A stretch of 64,000 bases of DNA from the NCBI GenBank assembly GCA_002840095.1, contig PGZL01000005.1, positions 310,001 to 374,000 of the forward strand. The letters are read 5' to 3'. Shown here in pieces: positions 56,340 through 64,000 of the stretch. Source of the stretch: Gammaproteobacteria bacterium HGW-Gammaproteobacteria-1 (GTDB lineage Bacteria; Pseudomonadota; Gammaproteobacteria; Thiohalomonadales; Thiohalomonadaceae). The notes under the pieces were generated by a model. It saw nothing but the letters and a program-made list of their open reading frames with translations. It was not told the origin of the DNA and ran no database searches. The position numbers were made by a program, and so were the translations under genes. How positions within the stretch are numbered: the stretch's first letter is position 1; every line of letters begins with the position of its first letter.

Positions 56340-56927
56340 TCAGGCGTAAAGATCGATTTGCGGCGTCGCGGCCTCGCCGCCCTGCTCCTCGGGCGCGGCG
56401 GTCTCCAGCGCCTGCTGCAGGCGGGCCTCCATGGCCATGCGCGCCGCCTGCGCCGCCACGGCACGGTCCTGTCCCGAAGGCTGCGCCGGCGCCAGGGCGG
56501 CGCGCAGAATCTGCTCCGCCTTGCGCTGGGTCGCCACCGGATCCCCCGGCACCGCCGAAGTATCTATGCCCACCTCGCCGCCCACGGCATAGTAGCGGCC
56601 GTCAGGGCCGCGCTGGTAGGTAAACGCCGCCCCGCTGCGCACCAGCCCGGCACCCGCCGCCACATGGGCCAGCTCGTGGGCGCGCACCTCGCGATCCCGC
56701 GCCTGCAGCTGCTGCAGAGCCTGACGCTCCTCGGGCGACTGAGCCTCCTGCTGCTGCCCAAGCGGCCGGGCCTCCTGCCGCGCATCCGGCGTGCGAGTCT
56801 CCTGACTCTGCCCGGCGGACGTCCCAGACCCGCGCGCCGCCTCCGGACCGGCATCGCCGGCCACGGCAGGCCGCTCCCCCGCCGGGCGGGGATAGAGGGC
56901 AAAGGGGCTGGTGGCGGAAATCTGCAT
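56340..56927 (-). CDS. SprA-related putative metallopeptidase
   Basis: A 195-residue protein. A Pro/Gln-rich disordered N-terminus (1-75) precedes VRAHELAHVAAGAGLVRSGA with an HExxH zinc motif, then FTYQRGPDGRYYAVGGEVGIDTS, the SprA-family core. A conserved DPVATQRKAEQILRAALAPA follows. No signal peptide. Proteolytic activity is inferred from HELAH only. Confidence 0.85.
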   Translation of the reverse strand: MQISATSPFALYPRPAGERPAVAGDAGPEAARGSGTSAGQSQETRTPDARQEARPLGQQQEAQSPEERQALQQLQARDREVRAHELAHVAAGAGLVRSGAAFTYQRGPDGRYYAVGGEVGIDTSAVPGDPVATQRKAEQILRAALAPAQPSGQDRAVAAQAARMAMEARLQQALETAAPEEQGGEAATPQIDLYA

Positions 56928-57009
56928 ATATGGATTTTAGCCAAGGGGATGACCGCGGTCACCCCGGCGGAACACGCTGCCACCGGGAACGCACCTGAAG
57001 GCAACTCCG

Positions 57010-57090
57010 CAGGATGGGTAGAGCGCAGCGAAACCCATCGGAAGTAGTGCCGCCCCATGATGGGTTTCGCTACGCTCTACCCATCCTACG
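57010..57090. repeat. Palindromic element, family A copy 2
   Basis: AGGATGGGTAGAGCGCAGCG on the left and CGCTACGCTCTACCCATCCT on the right, with inner GAAACCCATC / GATGGGTTTC. The arms are nearly identical to those at 3024-3107. It lies between the SprA-like and flavin reductase genes. Confidence 0.9.
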
Positions 57091-57121
57091 TGAGAGGCAT
57101 TCCGCCATTGGAACGCCTGCC

Positions 57122-57658
57122 CTACTTCATCCGCGATTTGATTTTGAACCGCTCCCCCGCCGCAAAGAAGTTGCCCTGCCCTTCATGATGAATGGTGCGC
57201 GGATTCTTCACCGCAGTGTCGCGCCAGGCCTGCACCACCTCCAGCACGAAGAAGCAGTACGCATTGACCATGCGCGTATCCACCACCCGGCATTCCAGGT
57301 TGGAGTAACACTCGGCGATGAGCGGTGCATTGACCAGCGCCGCCTTCTTTGGCGTCAAGCCAAAGCGCTCGAACTTGTCCACCTCCGCCCCGGAGGTATT
57401 GCCGCAACCCACCACCTGTTCGGCCAGCTCCACCGTCGGGATGTTGATGACACACTCTTTGGTTGCCTTCAACGCGGCAAAGGAAAAGTCGCGGTTGCTC
57501 ACCACGCAGCCCACCAGCGGCGGCTCGAACTCCAGTAGGGTGTGCCAGGACATGGCCATGACGTTGGCGCGGCCCTTGTGCGCCGTGGTCAGCAGCACCA
57601 CCGGGCCGGGCTCGAGCAGGGTGTAGACCTTGGAGAGCGGGAAGGAACGTTTGGCCAT
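57122..57658 (-). CDS. Flavin reductase family protein
   Basis: A 178-residue split-barrel protein: MAKRSFPLSKVYTLLEPGPVVLLTT, with ANVMAMSWHTLLEFEPPLVGCVVS and the family stretch SFAALKATKECVINIPTVELAE. FMN-binding fold; partner and substrate unknown. No neighbouring monooxygenase is present. ATG at 57658. Confidence 0.92.
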   Translation of the reverse strand: MAKRSFPLSKVYTLLEPGPVVLLTTAHKGRANVMAMSWHTLLEFEPPLVGCVVSNRDFSFAALKATKECVINIPTVELAEQVVGCGNTSGAEVDKFERFGLTPKKAALVNAPLIAECYSNLECRVVDTRMVNAYCFFVLEVVQAWRDTAVKNPRTIHHEGQGNFFAAGERFKIKSRMK

Positions 57659-57780
57659 GATGTTGTGACCCGATAAATGACAGATGCTGGGCTTCCTGTG
57701 TCAGCCCATGCCTCGCTGAAGCCCAACAATTCCCCTCCGCCGAATATACGGCCATCAAACAGATAGACATCAGCAGCAGT

Positions 57781-58215
57781 TCATCCTATCGGCGCATGCG
57801 CCGCCCAGAACTGCGCCGGTGTCACTATCGGATAGTGCTCGGCCAGCGCGAGCAGATCCTTGTCGCCGGTGATGAGGTAGTCGGCACCGAAGCTTTCGAT
57901 TGCTGCCAGCAGCGTTCCCAGGACAGGCCCGTCATCGGGATCACGCAATCCGGGATCGGAGGCAAGATTAGGAGCTATCAGTTCTGCTTGAATGGCGAGG
58001 ATATCGAGCAGGTCGTCGATCTCGCTCGGCGTCAGGTGGTGGCGATGTTGCAAACGCGGCAGGACGCGCCGCAGCTCGTCGAGGATGTAGGGGGAAAGAA
58101 GAACCTCAAGGGCGCCGTGGTGCCATGCGCCGAGGATGCGGCCGGGAACGCTTGCCGGATAGGCGATACCCGACAGCAGCACGTTGGTGTCCAGCACCAC
58201 CCGCAGGGTCGCCAC
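57781..58215 (-). CDS. PIN domain toxin of a type II toxin-antitoxin pair
   Basis: A 144-residue PIN domain with GTG start (MATLRVVLDTNVLLSGIAYP). Acidic residues of the nuclease site: Asp in LDTN, Glu in ILDELRRVL, Asp in DYLITGDKDLLAL and the PDDGPVLG loop. This matches the 'putative toxin component, PIN family' group. It starts 15 bp after the antitoxin gene. Target RNA unknown. Confidence 0.92.
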   Translation of the reverse strand: MATLRVVLDTNVLLSGIAYPASVPGRILGAWHHGALEVLLSPYILDELRRVLPRLQHRHHLTPSEIDDLLDILAIQAELIAPNLASDPGLRDPDDGPVLGTLLAAIESFGADYLITGDKDLLALAEHYPIVTPAQFWAAHAPIG

Positions 58216-58230
58216 GGTCTATCCAGCCCG

Positions 58231-58506
58231 TCAGCGGCGGCGCTCGGCGGCCACCGCCGCATCGATCTCGGCCATCCCCTCTTCCTCCGGGACATTTTTG
58301 TATCCGGCCTCGATGCGCTGGCACAGGGTTTCGAAACGCGCCTGCATGCGCTGAATGCGCTCGAACAGGCGGGCGTCGACCAGGGCAGCGACCGGCTTGC
58401 CATCCTTGTTGATGACGATGCTGTCGTGACGGTATTGCACCTGATTGAGCATTTCGCCCAGGTTCTGGCGGAAACGGACGGCGCTGGTTTTGGTAATCAT
58501 GGTCAT
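58231..58506 (-). CDS. Phd/YefM-type antitoxin
   Basis: A 91-residue protein, MTMITKTSAVRFRQNLGEMLNQVQYRHDSIVINKDGKPVAALVD, with the Phd/YefM DNA-binding N-terminus. The C-terminal part is helical and charged and would wrap the toxin. An in-frame ATG follows at 58500. The inverted repeats over the start region suggest autoregulation. Confidence 0.92.
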   Translation of the reverse strand: MTMITKTSAVRFRQNLGEMLNQVQYRHDSIVINKDGKPVAALVDARLFERIQRMQARFETLCQRIEAGYKNVPEEEGMAEIDAAVAAERRR

Positions 58507-58537
58507 TACCCCATAATGGTCATGCTGGTCATTATGG
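58504..58537. promoter_or_regulatory. Candidate operator of the toxin-antitoxin operon
   Basis: CCATAATG (58511-58518) and CATTATGG (58530-58537) form an 8-bp inverted repeat with an 11-bp spacer. A second small repeat CATTA-CCCCA-TAATG (58504-58518) overlaps the antitoxin start codon. Position and symmetry fit Phd-type autorepression. Confidence 0.6.
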
Positions 58538-58567
58538 TAGTTGGACGATGGGAGTTCAAGCCAGTAC

Positions 58568-61069
58568 CTAGGGCTGTCGCGGCTTGGCCCGCGCCGTCGG
58601 CGTCGCGGTCCACGGGTCGTCGGGCCAGGGGTGTTTCGGATAGCGGCCCTTCAGTTCCTTTCTCACTTCCGCGTAGGTGCGTTCCCAGAAACCTTTCAGA
58701 TCCTGCGTCACCTGGATCGGGCGTTGCGCCGGGGAGAGCAGGTGCAGCATGACGGCGACCTTGCCATGGGCGACGCGCGGGGTGTCGGCGAGGCCGAACA
58801 GTTCCTGCAGTTTTACCGCCAGCACCGGCGGCTGGCCCGGTTCGTAGTGCAGGCGTTTGTGCGAGCCGCTGGGGACCTTGAGATGGGTCGGCGCTTCGCT
58901 GTCGAGGCGCTGGGCGCGTTCCCAGCCGAGGCTGTCGCGCAGGATGGATTTCAGTTCCAGCCGTGACAGATGACTGCGGCGGCTCATGCCGTTGAGGTAG
59001 GGCGCGAGCCACTGCTCCGGCGTGGCCAGCAGCGCGGCGTCGGACAGGTCGGGCCAGCCCTCTTCCGGGCTCCACTGGCGCAGGGACTCCACCCGCGCCT
59101 GGAGCTGGCGCGTCTCGTCGTCCCAGGGCAGCACCGTCAATCCCATCTGGCGGATGCCGTCGAGCAGCGCTGCGGTCATGCGCTCCGGGGCAGCCTTGTC
59201 CAGCGGTGCGCTCTCCAGTTCCAGCGCGCCGAGGCCGCGCACGCGCCGCGCCACCACCGCTTCCGTCGCCGCATCCCAGCGCACCTCTTCGCGCCATTGC
59301 AGGCGGGCGGCGTGCACCTGTTCCAGCTCGGCCAGGGTGATGGGCGCGGCGCTGCGGATGCGACTGTCGTCGCCGGCGCCGTCCAGTTCGGCGGCGACGA
59401 TGTAGGGCTGGCGCGCCAGCGGGCAATGGGTTTCCAGCTTGCCGCCGCGGCCGTTGGCGAGCAGGTAACGGCCGCCCTCGCCGCGCTGCCGCGCCACGCG
59501 GTCGGGATAGGCCAGGGACAGCAGCAGGCCGCATTCGGCGATGTGGGTTGCGTCGGGGGCCGTCGCGTCGACCAGGTGACGCCATTGGCGTGAGGAACGC
59601 TCGGCGCCGGCGCAGGCATTGGGGTCCGCATCTAAGCGGCGGGCGCCGTCACGGCCGTCGCGGCGGTGGGCCTGCAAGGCCTCCAGCCGCACCGCGAAAT
59701 CGCAACTGCGCTCGTGCGGCGGGCCGCGCAGGATGTCGCGCTCGGACAGCAGGGCCGCCACGTCACAGGCCAGCCCCGCGAGACCCAGCGGTTTGGCGCG
59801 CAGCAGCATGTGGGATAGGCGCGGATGCAGCGGCAGGTTCGCCATCTCTCGGCCCAGGGCGGTAATCCGACCCTCGCCGTCCAGGGCCTCCAATTCGGTG
59901 AGCAGCGCATTGGCTTGCGCCAGCGCACCGGCAGGTGGTGTGTCCAGCCAGCGCAGGGCGGCGGCATCGCGCACGCCCCACTGCGCCAGGTCCAGCGCCA
60001 GCGGGGCGAGATCGGCGCTGCCGATCTCGGGCAGGGCAAAGGGGATCAGGCCACGCTGGGTGCCCTCGCCCCACAGCCGGTAGCAGACGCCGGGACCGAG
60101 ACGGCCGGCGCGGCCGGCGCGCTGGTCGGCGCTGGCGCGGGGGACCCGCACCAGCTCCAGCCGGGTCAGGCCGCTGCGCGGGTCGAAGCGCGGCACCCGC
60201 GCCCAACCGCTGTCCACCACCACCCGCACACCCTCGATGGTGAGGGAGGTCTCGGCGATGTTGGTGGCCAGCACCACCTTGCGCCGGCCCTGCGCGTCCG
60301 GCACCAACGCACGCTGCTGCGCCTCCAGGGGCAGGTCGCCGTAGAGGGGATGCAGCTGCACCGGGGCATCGGCCAGCAGTTCGGCCACGCGGCGGATCTC
60401 GCCGGAACCGGGCAGGAACACCAGCACGTCGCCCTCGGTCTCCCCCAACGCGCGGCGCACCGCTGCGGCGGCGATGTCCGCCGGACGGCCCTCCGGCTCG
60501 CTGTTCAGATAACGGACATCCACCGGGTAGGCGCGGCCCTCGCTGGTGAGGACAGGAGCATCGAGGAGTTTCGCGATGGCGGCCCCATCCAGGGTGGCGG
60601 ACATTACCAGCAGGGCCAGGTCCTCGCGCAGGGCCTCACCGGCGTCCAGGCACAGGGCCAGGCCCAGGTCGCTGTGCAGATGGCGTTCGTGGAATTCGTC
60701 GAAGATCACCAGGCCGACGCCGGCCAGTTCCGGGTCCGATTGCAGGCGGCGGGTCAGGATGCCCTCGGTCACCACCTCGATGCGGGTGCGGGCGGAGACC
60801 TTGTGTTCGAAGCGCACCCGGTAGCCCACGGTCTCCCCCACAGCCTCGTCCAGCAGTTGGGCCATGCGCGCCGCCGCCGCCCGTGCCGCCAGCCGGCGCG
60901 GCTCCAACATCAGGATGGTTTTACCAGCCAGCCAGGGCGCATCCAGCAGCGCCAGGGGCACCGCCGTGGTCTTGCCCGCGCCGGGCGGCGCCTGCAATAC
61001 CAGCCGGCGGCCCGCGCCGAGCCGGTTTTTGATATCAGGCAAGATGTGGTGGATGGGGAGTTCGGTCAT
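58568..61069 (-). CDS. hrpB: ATP-dependent helicase HrpB
   Basis: DEAH-box RNA helicase-like protein, 833 residues. Walker A APPGAGKTTAVPLAL, DEFHER box (VIFDEFHERHLHSD), SAT motif LLVMSATLDG, motif VI QRAGRAGRLGPG. The C-terminal HrpB-specific region includes WLAPYLNGMSRRSHL. Its cellular role is poorly known. ATG at 61069. Confidence 0.94.
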   Translation of the reverse strand: MTELPIHHILPDIKNRLGAGRRLVLQAPPGAGKTTAVPLALLDAPWLAGKTILMLEPRRLAARAAAARMAQLLDEAVGETVGYRVRFEHKVSARTRIEVVTEGILTRRLQSDPELAGVGLVIFDEFHERHLHSDLGLALCLDAGEALREDLALLVMSATLDGAAIAKLLDAPVLTSEGRAYPVDVRYLNSEPEGRPADIAAAAVRRALGETEGDVLVFLPGSGEIRRVAELLADAPVQLHPLYGDLPLEAQQRALVPDAQGRRKVVLATNIAETSLTIEGVRVVVDSGWARVPRFDPRSGLTRLELVRVPRASADQRAGRAGRLGPGVCYRLWGEGTQRGLIPFALPEIGSADLAPLALDLAQWGVRDAAALRWLDTPPAGALAQANALLTELEALDGEGRITALGREMANLPLHPRLSHMLLRAKPLGLAGLACDVAALLSERDILRGPPHERSCDFAVRLEALQAHRRDGRDGARRLDADPNACAGAERSSRQWRHLVDATAPDATHIAECGLLLSLAYPDRVARQRGEGGRYLLANGRGGKLETHCPLARQPYIVAAELDGAGDDSRIRSAAPITLAELEQVHAARLQWREEVRWDAATEAVVARRVRGLGALELESAPLDKAAPERMTAALLDGIRQMGLTVLPWDDETRQLQARVESLRQWSPEEGWPDLSDAALLATPEQWLAPYLNGMSRRSHLSRLELKSILRDSLGWERAQRLDSEAPTHLKVPSGSHKRLHYEPGQPPVLAVKLQELFGLADTPRVAHGKVAVMLHLLSPAQRPIQVTQDLKGFWERTYAEVRKELKGRYPKHPWPDDPWTATPTARAKPRQP

Positions 61070-61179
61070 GGCGGCAGCGGCACAAAAAGCCGATTGTACT
61101 CCAGATGATCACGCCGCCCTTTTGTGCCAAGCTTCGAGTACGGCTGTTTCTCGACAACGCAACGTGAAAGGAGAGTCGT

Positions 61180-61638
61180 ATGGAAAATATGTGGGTTTTG
61201 GTCGCCAACGGCAGCGAAGCGCGGGTATTCAATCTGACCAAACGCAGCGACGGCCTCAAGCTGGTCAGCGAACATCTCCATCCCGCAAGTCGCATGAAAG
61301 GCGAAAAACTGGCCTCGGATCGGCCCGGCACCTACATGGAGGACAGCAGCAGCATGAGCACCGGCAGCGCCTATGAAGAGCCGATGTCTCCCAAGGAGTA
61401 TGAAATCGACCGCTTCGCCCATGAACTGGCGGGCACCCTCAACAGCGGCCGTACCGCCAACAGTTACGGCAAGCTGACCATCGTCGCCCCGCCCGCCTTC
61501 CGCGGCCTGCTCAACAAGCACATGAACGATCAGGTCAAGAAGCTGATCACCCAGCAGGTCGACAAGGACTACACCAAGGTCAACGAACGCGAGCTGCTGG
61601 GGCAGCTCGAACCGGTGCTGTTCCCGCTGGTCTCCTGA
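61180..61638 (+). CDS. Host attachment family protein
   Basis: A 152-residue protein, MENMWVLVANGSEARVFNLTKRS, with the family pattern LVANGSEARVF, FAHELAGTLN and LTIVAPPAFRGLLNKHMNDQVKKLI. It was named after an Agrobacterium attachment gene and has an eRF1/baeRF-like fold; the name does not prove a role in host contact. AAAGGAG lies 6 nt before the ATG. A terminator follows at 61663. The 110-bp gap before it contains a GGCACAAAA...TTTTGTGCC pair. Confidence 0.88.
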   Translation: MENMWVLVANGSEARVFNLTKRSDGLKLVSEHLHPASRMKGEKLASDRPGTYMEDSSSMSTGSAYEEPMSPKEYEIDRFAHELAGTLNSGRTANSYGKLTIVAPPAFRGLLNKHMNDQVKKLITQQVDKDYTKVNERELLGQLEPVLFPLVS

Positions 61639-61662
61639 CCGGGTCGGCTTGTCAGATCCACA

Positions 61663-61689
61663 GGGGGAGCCGGCGGCTCCCCCTTTCAT
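61663..61689 (+). terminator. Intrinsic terminator of the host-attachment-family gene
   Basis: GGGGGAGCC pairs with GGCTCCCCC (9 bp) around GGC, followed by TTTCATTT. It lies 25 bp past the stop. Confidence 0.8.
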
Positions 61690-61703
61690 TTCCGCTCCGA
61701 CAA

Positions 61704-61760
61704 TGTAGGGTGAGCACCGCGCACCAATTCAACGCCGACGGTGCGCAGTGCGCACCCTAC
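61704..61760. repeat. Palindromic element, family D copy 2
   Basis: TGTAGGGTGAGCACCGCGCA on the left and GGTGCGCAGTGCGCACCCTA on the right form the same palindrome as at 53728. It ends 3 bp before the stop codon of bioA, between convergent genes. Confidence 0.88.
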
Positions 61761-61762
61761 CT

Positions 61763-63112
61763 CTAATCCCGCACCGCCACGTCGATGCCTTCCGTCATCA
61801 CCTGGGCCAGGAATTGAATCTGCTCCGGCGTGATCACGTAGGGCGGCATCATGTAGCTGACGTTGCCCAGCGGACGCAGCATGGCGCCGCGCGACAGGGC
61901 GTGCCGGTACAGGCGCAGGCCGCGCCGTTCCTGCCAGGGATAGGGCGTGCGATTCGCCTTGTCCTGCACCATCTCCACCGCCAGGATCATGCCGGTCTGG
62001 CGCACCTCGGCCACATGGGGATGATCGCGCAGGTGCTTCGTCGCGCGTGCCATCTCCGCCGCCAGCGCCTTGTTGCGCTCGATGATGTCGTCCTCGGCGA
62101 AGATATCCAGCGTGGCCAGGGCCGCGCTGCACGCCAGCGGATTGCCGGTGTAGGAATGGGAGTGCAGGAAGGCGGCAAGCCGTTCGTATTCGCTGTAGAA
62201 CGCCTGGTACACCGTCTCGTGGGTCAGCACCACCGACAGCGGCAGGTAGCCGCCGGTCAGTCCCTTGGACAGGCACATGAAATCGGGCGTGACGGCCGCC
62301 TGCTCGCAGGCGAACAGCGTGCCGGTACGGCCGAAGCCGACGGCGATTTCGTCGGCGATGAGATGCACGCCGTGGCGATCGCAGGCCTCGCGCAGCAGCT
62401 TGAGGTAAACGGGGTCATACATGCGCATGCCGCCGGCGCACTGCACCAGCGGTTCGACGATCACCGCGCACACCTCATGGGCATGGCGCGCCAGGGTCTC
62501 TTCCATGTGGGCGAAGGCGCGGGCGGAGTAATCGGCACAGCTCTCCCCCGCCTCGCGCTGGTAGCAATCGGGCGAGGGCACGGTGATCGGCGTCAGCAGC
62601 AGGGGCTGGTAGGTTTCCTTGAACAGGGCCACGTCGCCCACCGCCAGCGCGCCCAGGGTTTCGCCGTGATAGCTGCCGGCCAGGTTGATGAAGCGGGTCT
62701 TGTTCTTCTGCCCCGTGTTCTGCCAGTAATGAAAGCTCATCTTGAGCGCCACTTCGATGGCGGCCGAGCCGTTGTCGGCATAGAAGCAGTGGTTGAGCCC
62801 CGGCGGCGTCAATTCGATCAGCCGCTCCGACAGGCGCACCACCGGCTCGTGGGTGAAGCCGGCGAGGATCACGTGTTCCAGCTGATCCAGCTGCGCCTTG
62901 ACCGCGTTGTTGATGCGCGGATTGGCGTGACCGAACATGTTCACCCACCAGGAACTGATGGCGTCGAGATAGCGATTGCCTTCGAAATCCTCCAGCCACA
63001 CGCCCTCGCCGCGGCGGATGGGGATCAGCGGCAGCTGCTCGTGATCCTTCATTTGGGTGCAGGGATGCCACACCACCGACAGATCGCGCCTGGCCCAGTC
63101 GTTGTTGTTCAT
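61763..63112 (-). CDS. bioA: Adenosylmethionine--8-amino-7-oxononanoate aminotransferase
   Basis: PLP enzyme making 7,8-diaminopelargonate in biotin synthesis. The 449-residue protein shows [35 protein letters not shown], the PLP-contacting Asp in [13 protein letters not shown] and the PLP lysine in [13 protein letters not shown] (about residue 282). Overlaps the upstream ubiA by 4 nt. bioB/F/C/D are not in the window. Biotin is the cofactor of the carboxylase pair at 21718-24995. Confidence 0.96.
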   Translation of the reverse strand: MNNNDWARRDLSVVWHPCTQMKDHEQLPLIPIRRGEGVWLEDFEGNRYLDAISSWWVNMFGHANPRINNAVKAQLDQLEHVILAGFTHEPVVRLSERLIELTPPGLNHCFYADNGSAAIEVALKMSFHYWQNTGQKNKTRFINLAGSYHGETLGALAVGDVALFKETYQPLLLTPITVPSPDCYQREAGESCADYSARAFAHMEETLARHAHEVCAVIVEPLVQCAGGMRMYDPVYLKLLREACDRHGVHLIADEIAVGFGRTGTLFACEQAAVTPDFMCLSKGLTGGYLPLSVVLTHETVYQAFYSEYERLAAFLHSHSYTGNPLACSAALATLDIFAEDDIIERNKALAAEMARATKHLRDHPHVAEVRQTGMILAVEMVQDKANRTPYPWQERRGLRLYRHALSRGAMLRPLGNVSYMMPPYVITPEQIQFLAQVMTEGIDVAVRD

Positions 63113-63969
63113 GTCAGGAGATAGTGCAGCGCGATGCCGACGAAGATCGACGCGCCGAGATAGTGGTTGTTAAGGAAGGCGCGGAAGCATTGCTGCGCGT
63201 CGCAGCCGCGGATCAGGTATTGCTCGTATACCGCGAATCCCGCTGCCGCCAGCAGGCCCAGGTAGTACCACACACCGAGGGAAAAGCTCAGCCCGGCCAG
63301 CACGAACAGAGCAAACATAATTCCCTGCATCAGGCCGATGATGAGGCGGTCGTGGCGGCCGAAGAGTATGGCGGAGGATTTCACGCCGATCTTCAGGTCA
63401 TCCTCGCGGTCGGCCATGGCGTACATGGTGTCGTAAGCCAGCGACCAGAACACGTTGGCGATGAAGAACAGCCAGGCGGCGGACGGCACCTCACCCAGCT
63501 GCGCGGCAAAGGCCATGGGCACCGCCCAGCCGAAGGCGACGCCCAGATAGGCCTGCGGCAGATAGGTATAGCGCTTGGTGAAGGGATAGGTGGCGGCGAG
63601 CAGCACGCCGATGATGGACAGCTGGATGGTGAGCGGATTCATCAGCAACACCAGCGCAAAGGCCAGCAGCGACAGCACGGCAAATACCATGACGGCCTCG
63701 CGCGGGCGGATGGTGCCGGCGGCCAGCGGACGCTGTTTGGTGCGGGCGACGTGCAGGTCGATATGGCGGTCGGCGTAGTCGTTGATGGCGCAGCCGGCGG
63801 AGCGCATCAGCACGGTGCCCAGCACGAATACCACCAGCACCAACAGGTTCGGCTTGCCCTCGCCCGCCACCCACAGTGCCCACAGCATCGGCCACATCAC
63901 CAGATAGATGCCGATGGGACGATCCAGGCGGGTGAGACGCACGTACTCGCGCAAGCGCTGGGCAATCAC
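63109..63969 (-). CDS. ubiA: 4-hydroxybenzoate octaprenyltransferase
   Basis: Integral membrane prenyltransferase of ubiquinone synthesis. The 286-residue protein starts with GTG (GGAG 6-9 nt upstream). Eight or nine helices are visible. The Asp-rich motifs are present: [15 protein letters not shown] (about residue 64) and [16 protein letters not shown] (about 185). It overlaps bioA. Confidence 0.96.
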   Translation of the reverse strand: MIAQRLREYVRLTRLDRPIGIYLVMWPMLWALWVAGEGKPNLLVLVVFVLGTVLMRSAGCAINDYADRHIDLHVARTKQRPLAAGTIRPREAVMVFAVLSLLAFALVLLMNPLTIQLSIIGVLLAATYPFTKRYTYLPQAYLGVAFGWAVPMAFAAQLGEVPSAAWLFFIANVFWSLAYDTMYAMADREDDLKIGVKSSAILFGRHDRLIIGLMQGIMFALFVLAGLSFSLGVWYYLGLLAAAGFAVYEQYLIRGCDAQQCFRAFLNNHYLGASIFVGIALHYLLT

Positions 63970-63970
63970 A

Positions 63971-64000
63971 CTATTCTCCGTAAAAATTTTCGAACCGTAG
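63971..64000 (-). CDS. Possible 3' end of a further gene upstream of ubiA
   Basis: On the minus strand the frame from the window edge reads LRFENFYGE and stops with TAG one base before the ubiA GTG. Such tight spacing would fit an upstream gene in the same operon; ubiC is the usual neighbour, but nine residues are too few to identify it. Confidence 0.2.
   Translation of the reverse strand, partial: LRFENFYGE

Noticed and set aside
61180-61638. Evidence of a phage or host-interaction island
   Set aside because: The 'host attachment' name is historical; no integrase, structural phage genes or composition shift is seen nearby.

Overview
The window is about 64 kb of GC-rich, densely coding bacterial chromosome. 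Gene content and order point to a gammaproteobacterium outside the enterics: uvrY-uvrC-pgsA-tRNA(Gly-Cys-Leu), yceD-rpmF-plsX-fabHDG-acpP-fabF-pabC-mltG, and rne / ptp-kdsB-trm112-lpxK-msbA-exbDB-comEC / lolD follow the plan known from Escherichia and Pseudomonas. An Rnf complex, a two-subunit biotin carboxylase/carboxyltransferase pair and PEP synthase with its regulator would suit a Chromatiales-like (sulfur-oxidising or phototrophic) lineage, but that placement is an inference. I see no rRNA genes, prophage, insertion sequence or CRISPR array.

Layout. 1-4562: Rnf electron-transport operon rsxC(partial)-D-G-E-A, ending in a small cysteine-rich membrane protein that resembles the Fe-insertion factor NqrM. 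4627-8019: ppsA and its regulator ppsR. 8232-12147 (minus): tRNA-Leu, Cys and Gly, pgsA, uvrC, uvrY and a tRNA-Ser, with a perfect CRP/Vfr-type site upstream of uvrY. 12302-12970: YccA-family membrane protein. 13047-21413 (minus): fatty-acid and phospholipid cluster from yceD to mltG. 21718-25571 (plus): biotin-dependent carboxylase pair and maf/yceF, wedged between yceD and the rne block. 25674-28371 (minus): sppA, a HAD phosphatase and rluC. 28742-31345: rne behind a long structured leader. 31427-39701 (minus): protein tyrosine phosphatase, LPS genes (kdsB, lpxK, msbA), exbDB and comEC. 39771-42680: DUF2062 protein, LolD with a single LolC/E-type permease, and a VOC protein. 42784-46534 (plus): lysine/peptidoglycan genes dapC, dapD, an ArsC-like gene and dapE. 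46796-57658: mixed housekeeping and poorly known genes (EF-hand protein, tsaB, outer-membrane barrel, YoaA/DinG helicase, a nuclease-like protein, APH/P-loop fusion, GIDE-LemA pair, SprA-like metallopeptidase, flavin reductase). 57781-58506: PIN toxin and Phd-type antitoxin. 58568-64000: hrpB, a host-attachment-family protein, bioA and ubiA.

The most unusual property is the intergenic space. At least five families of short inverted-repeat elements lie between genes. Some arms are built of tandem 7-, 8- or 10-base units. One element (40311-40380) supplies the stop codons of both flanking convergent genes. Another lies inside the rnf operon and is spanned by a 45-codon ORF that overlaps both neighbours. 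Thirteen perfect copies of a heptamer sit directly in front of sppA. Non-ATG starts are common (TTG for fabF, fabH, yceF, lpxK; GTG for ppsA, pycA, kdsB, exbB, tsaB, the PIN toxin and ubiA).

All calls come from reading the sequence and from remembered family features; no database search was run.
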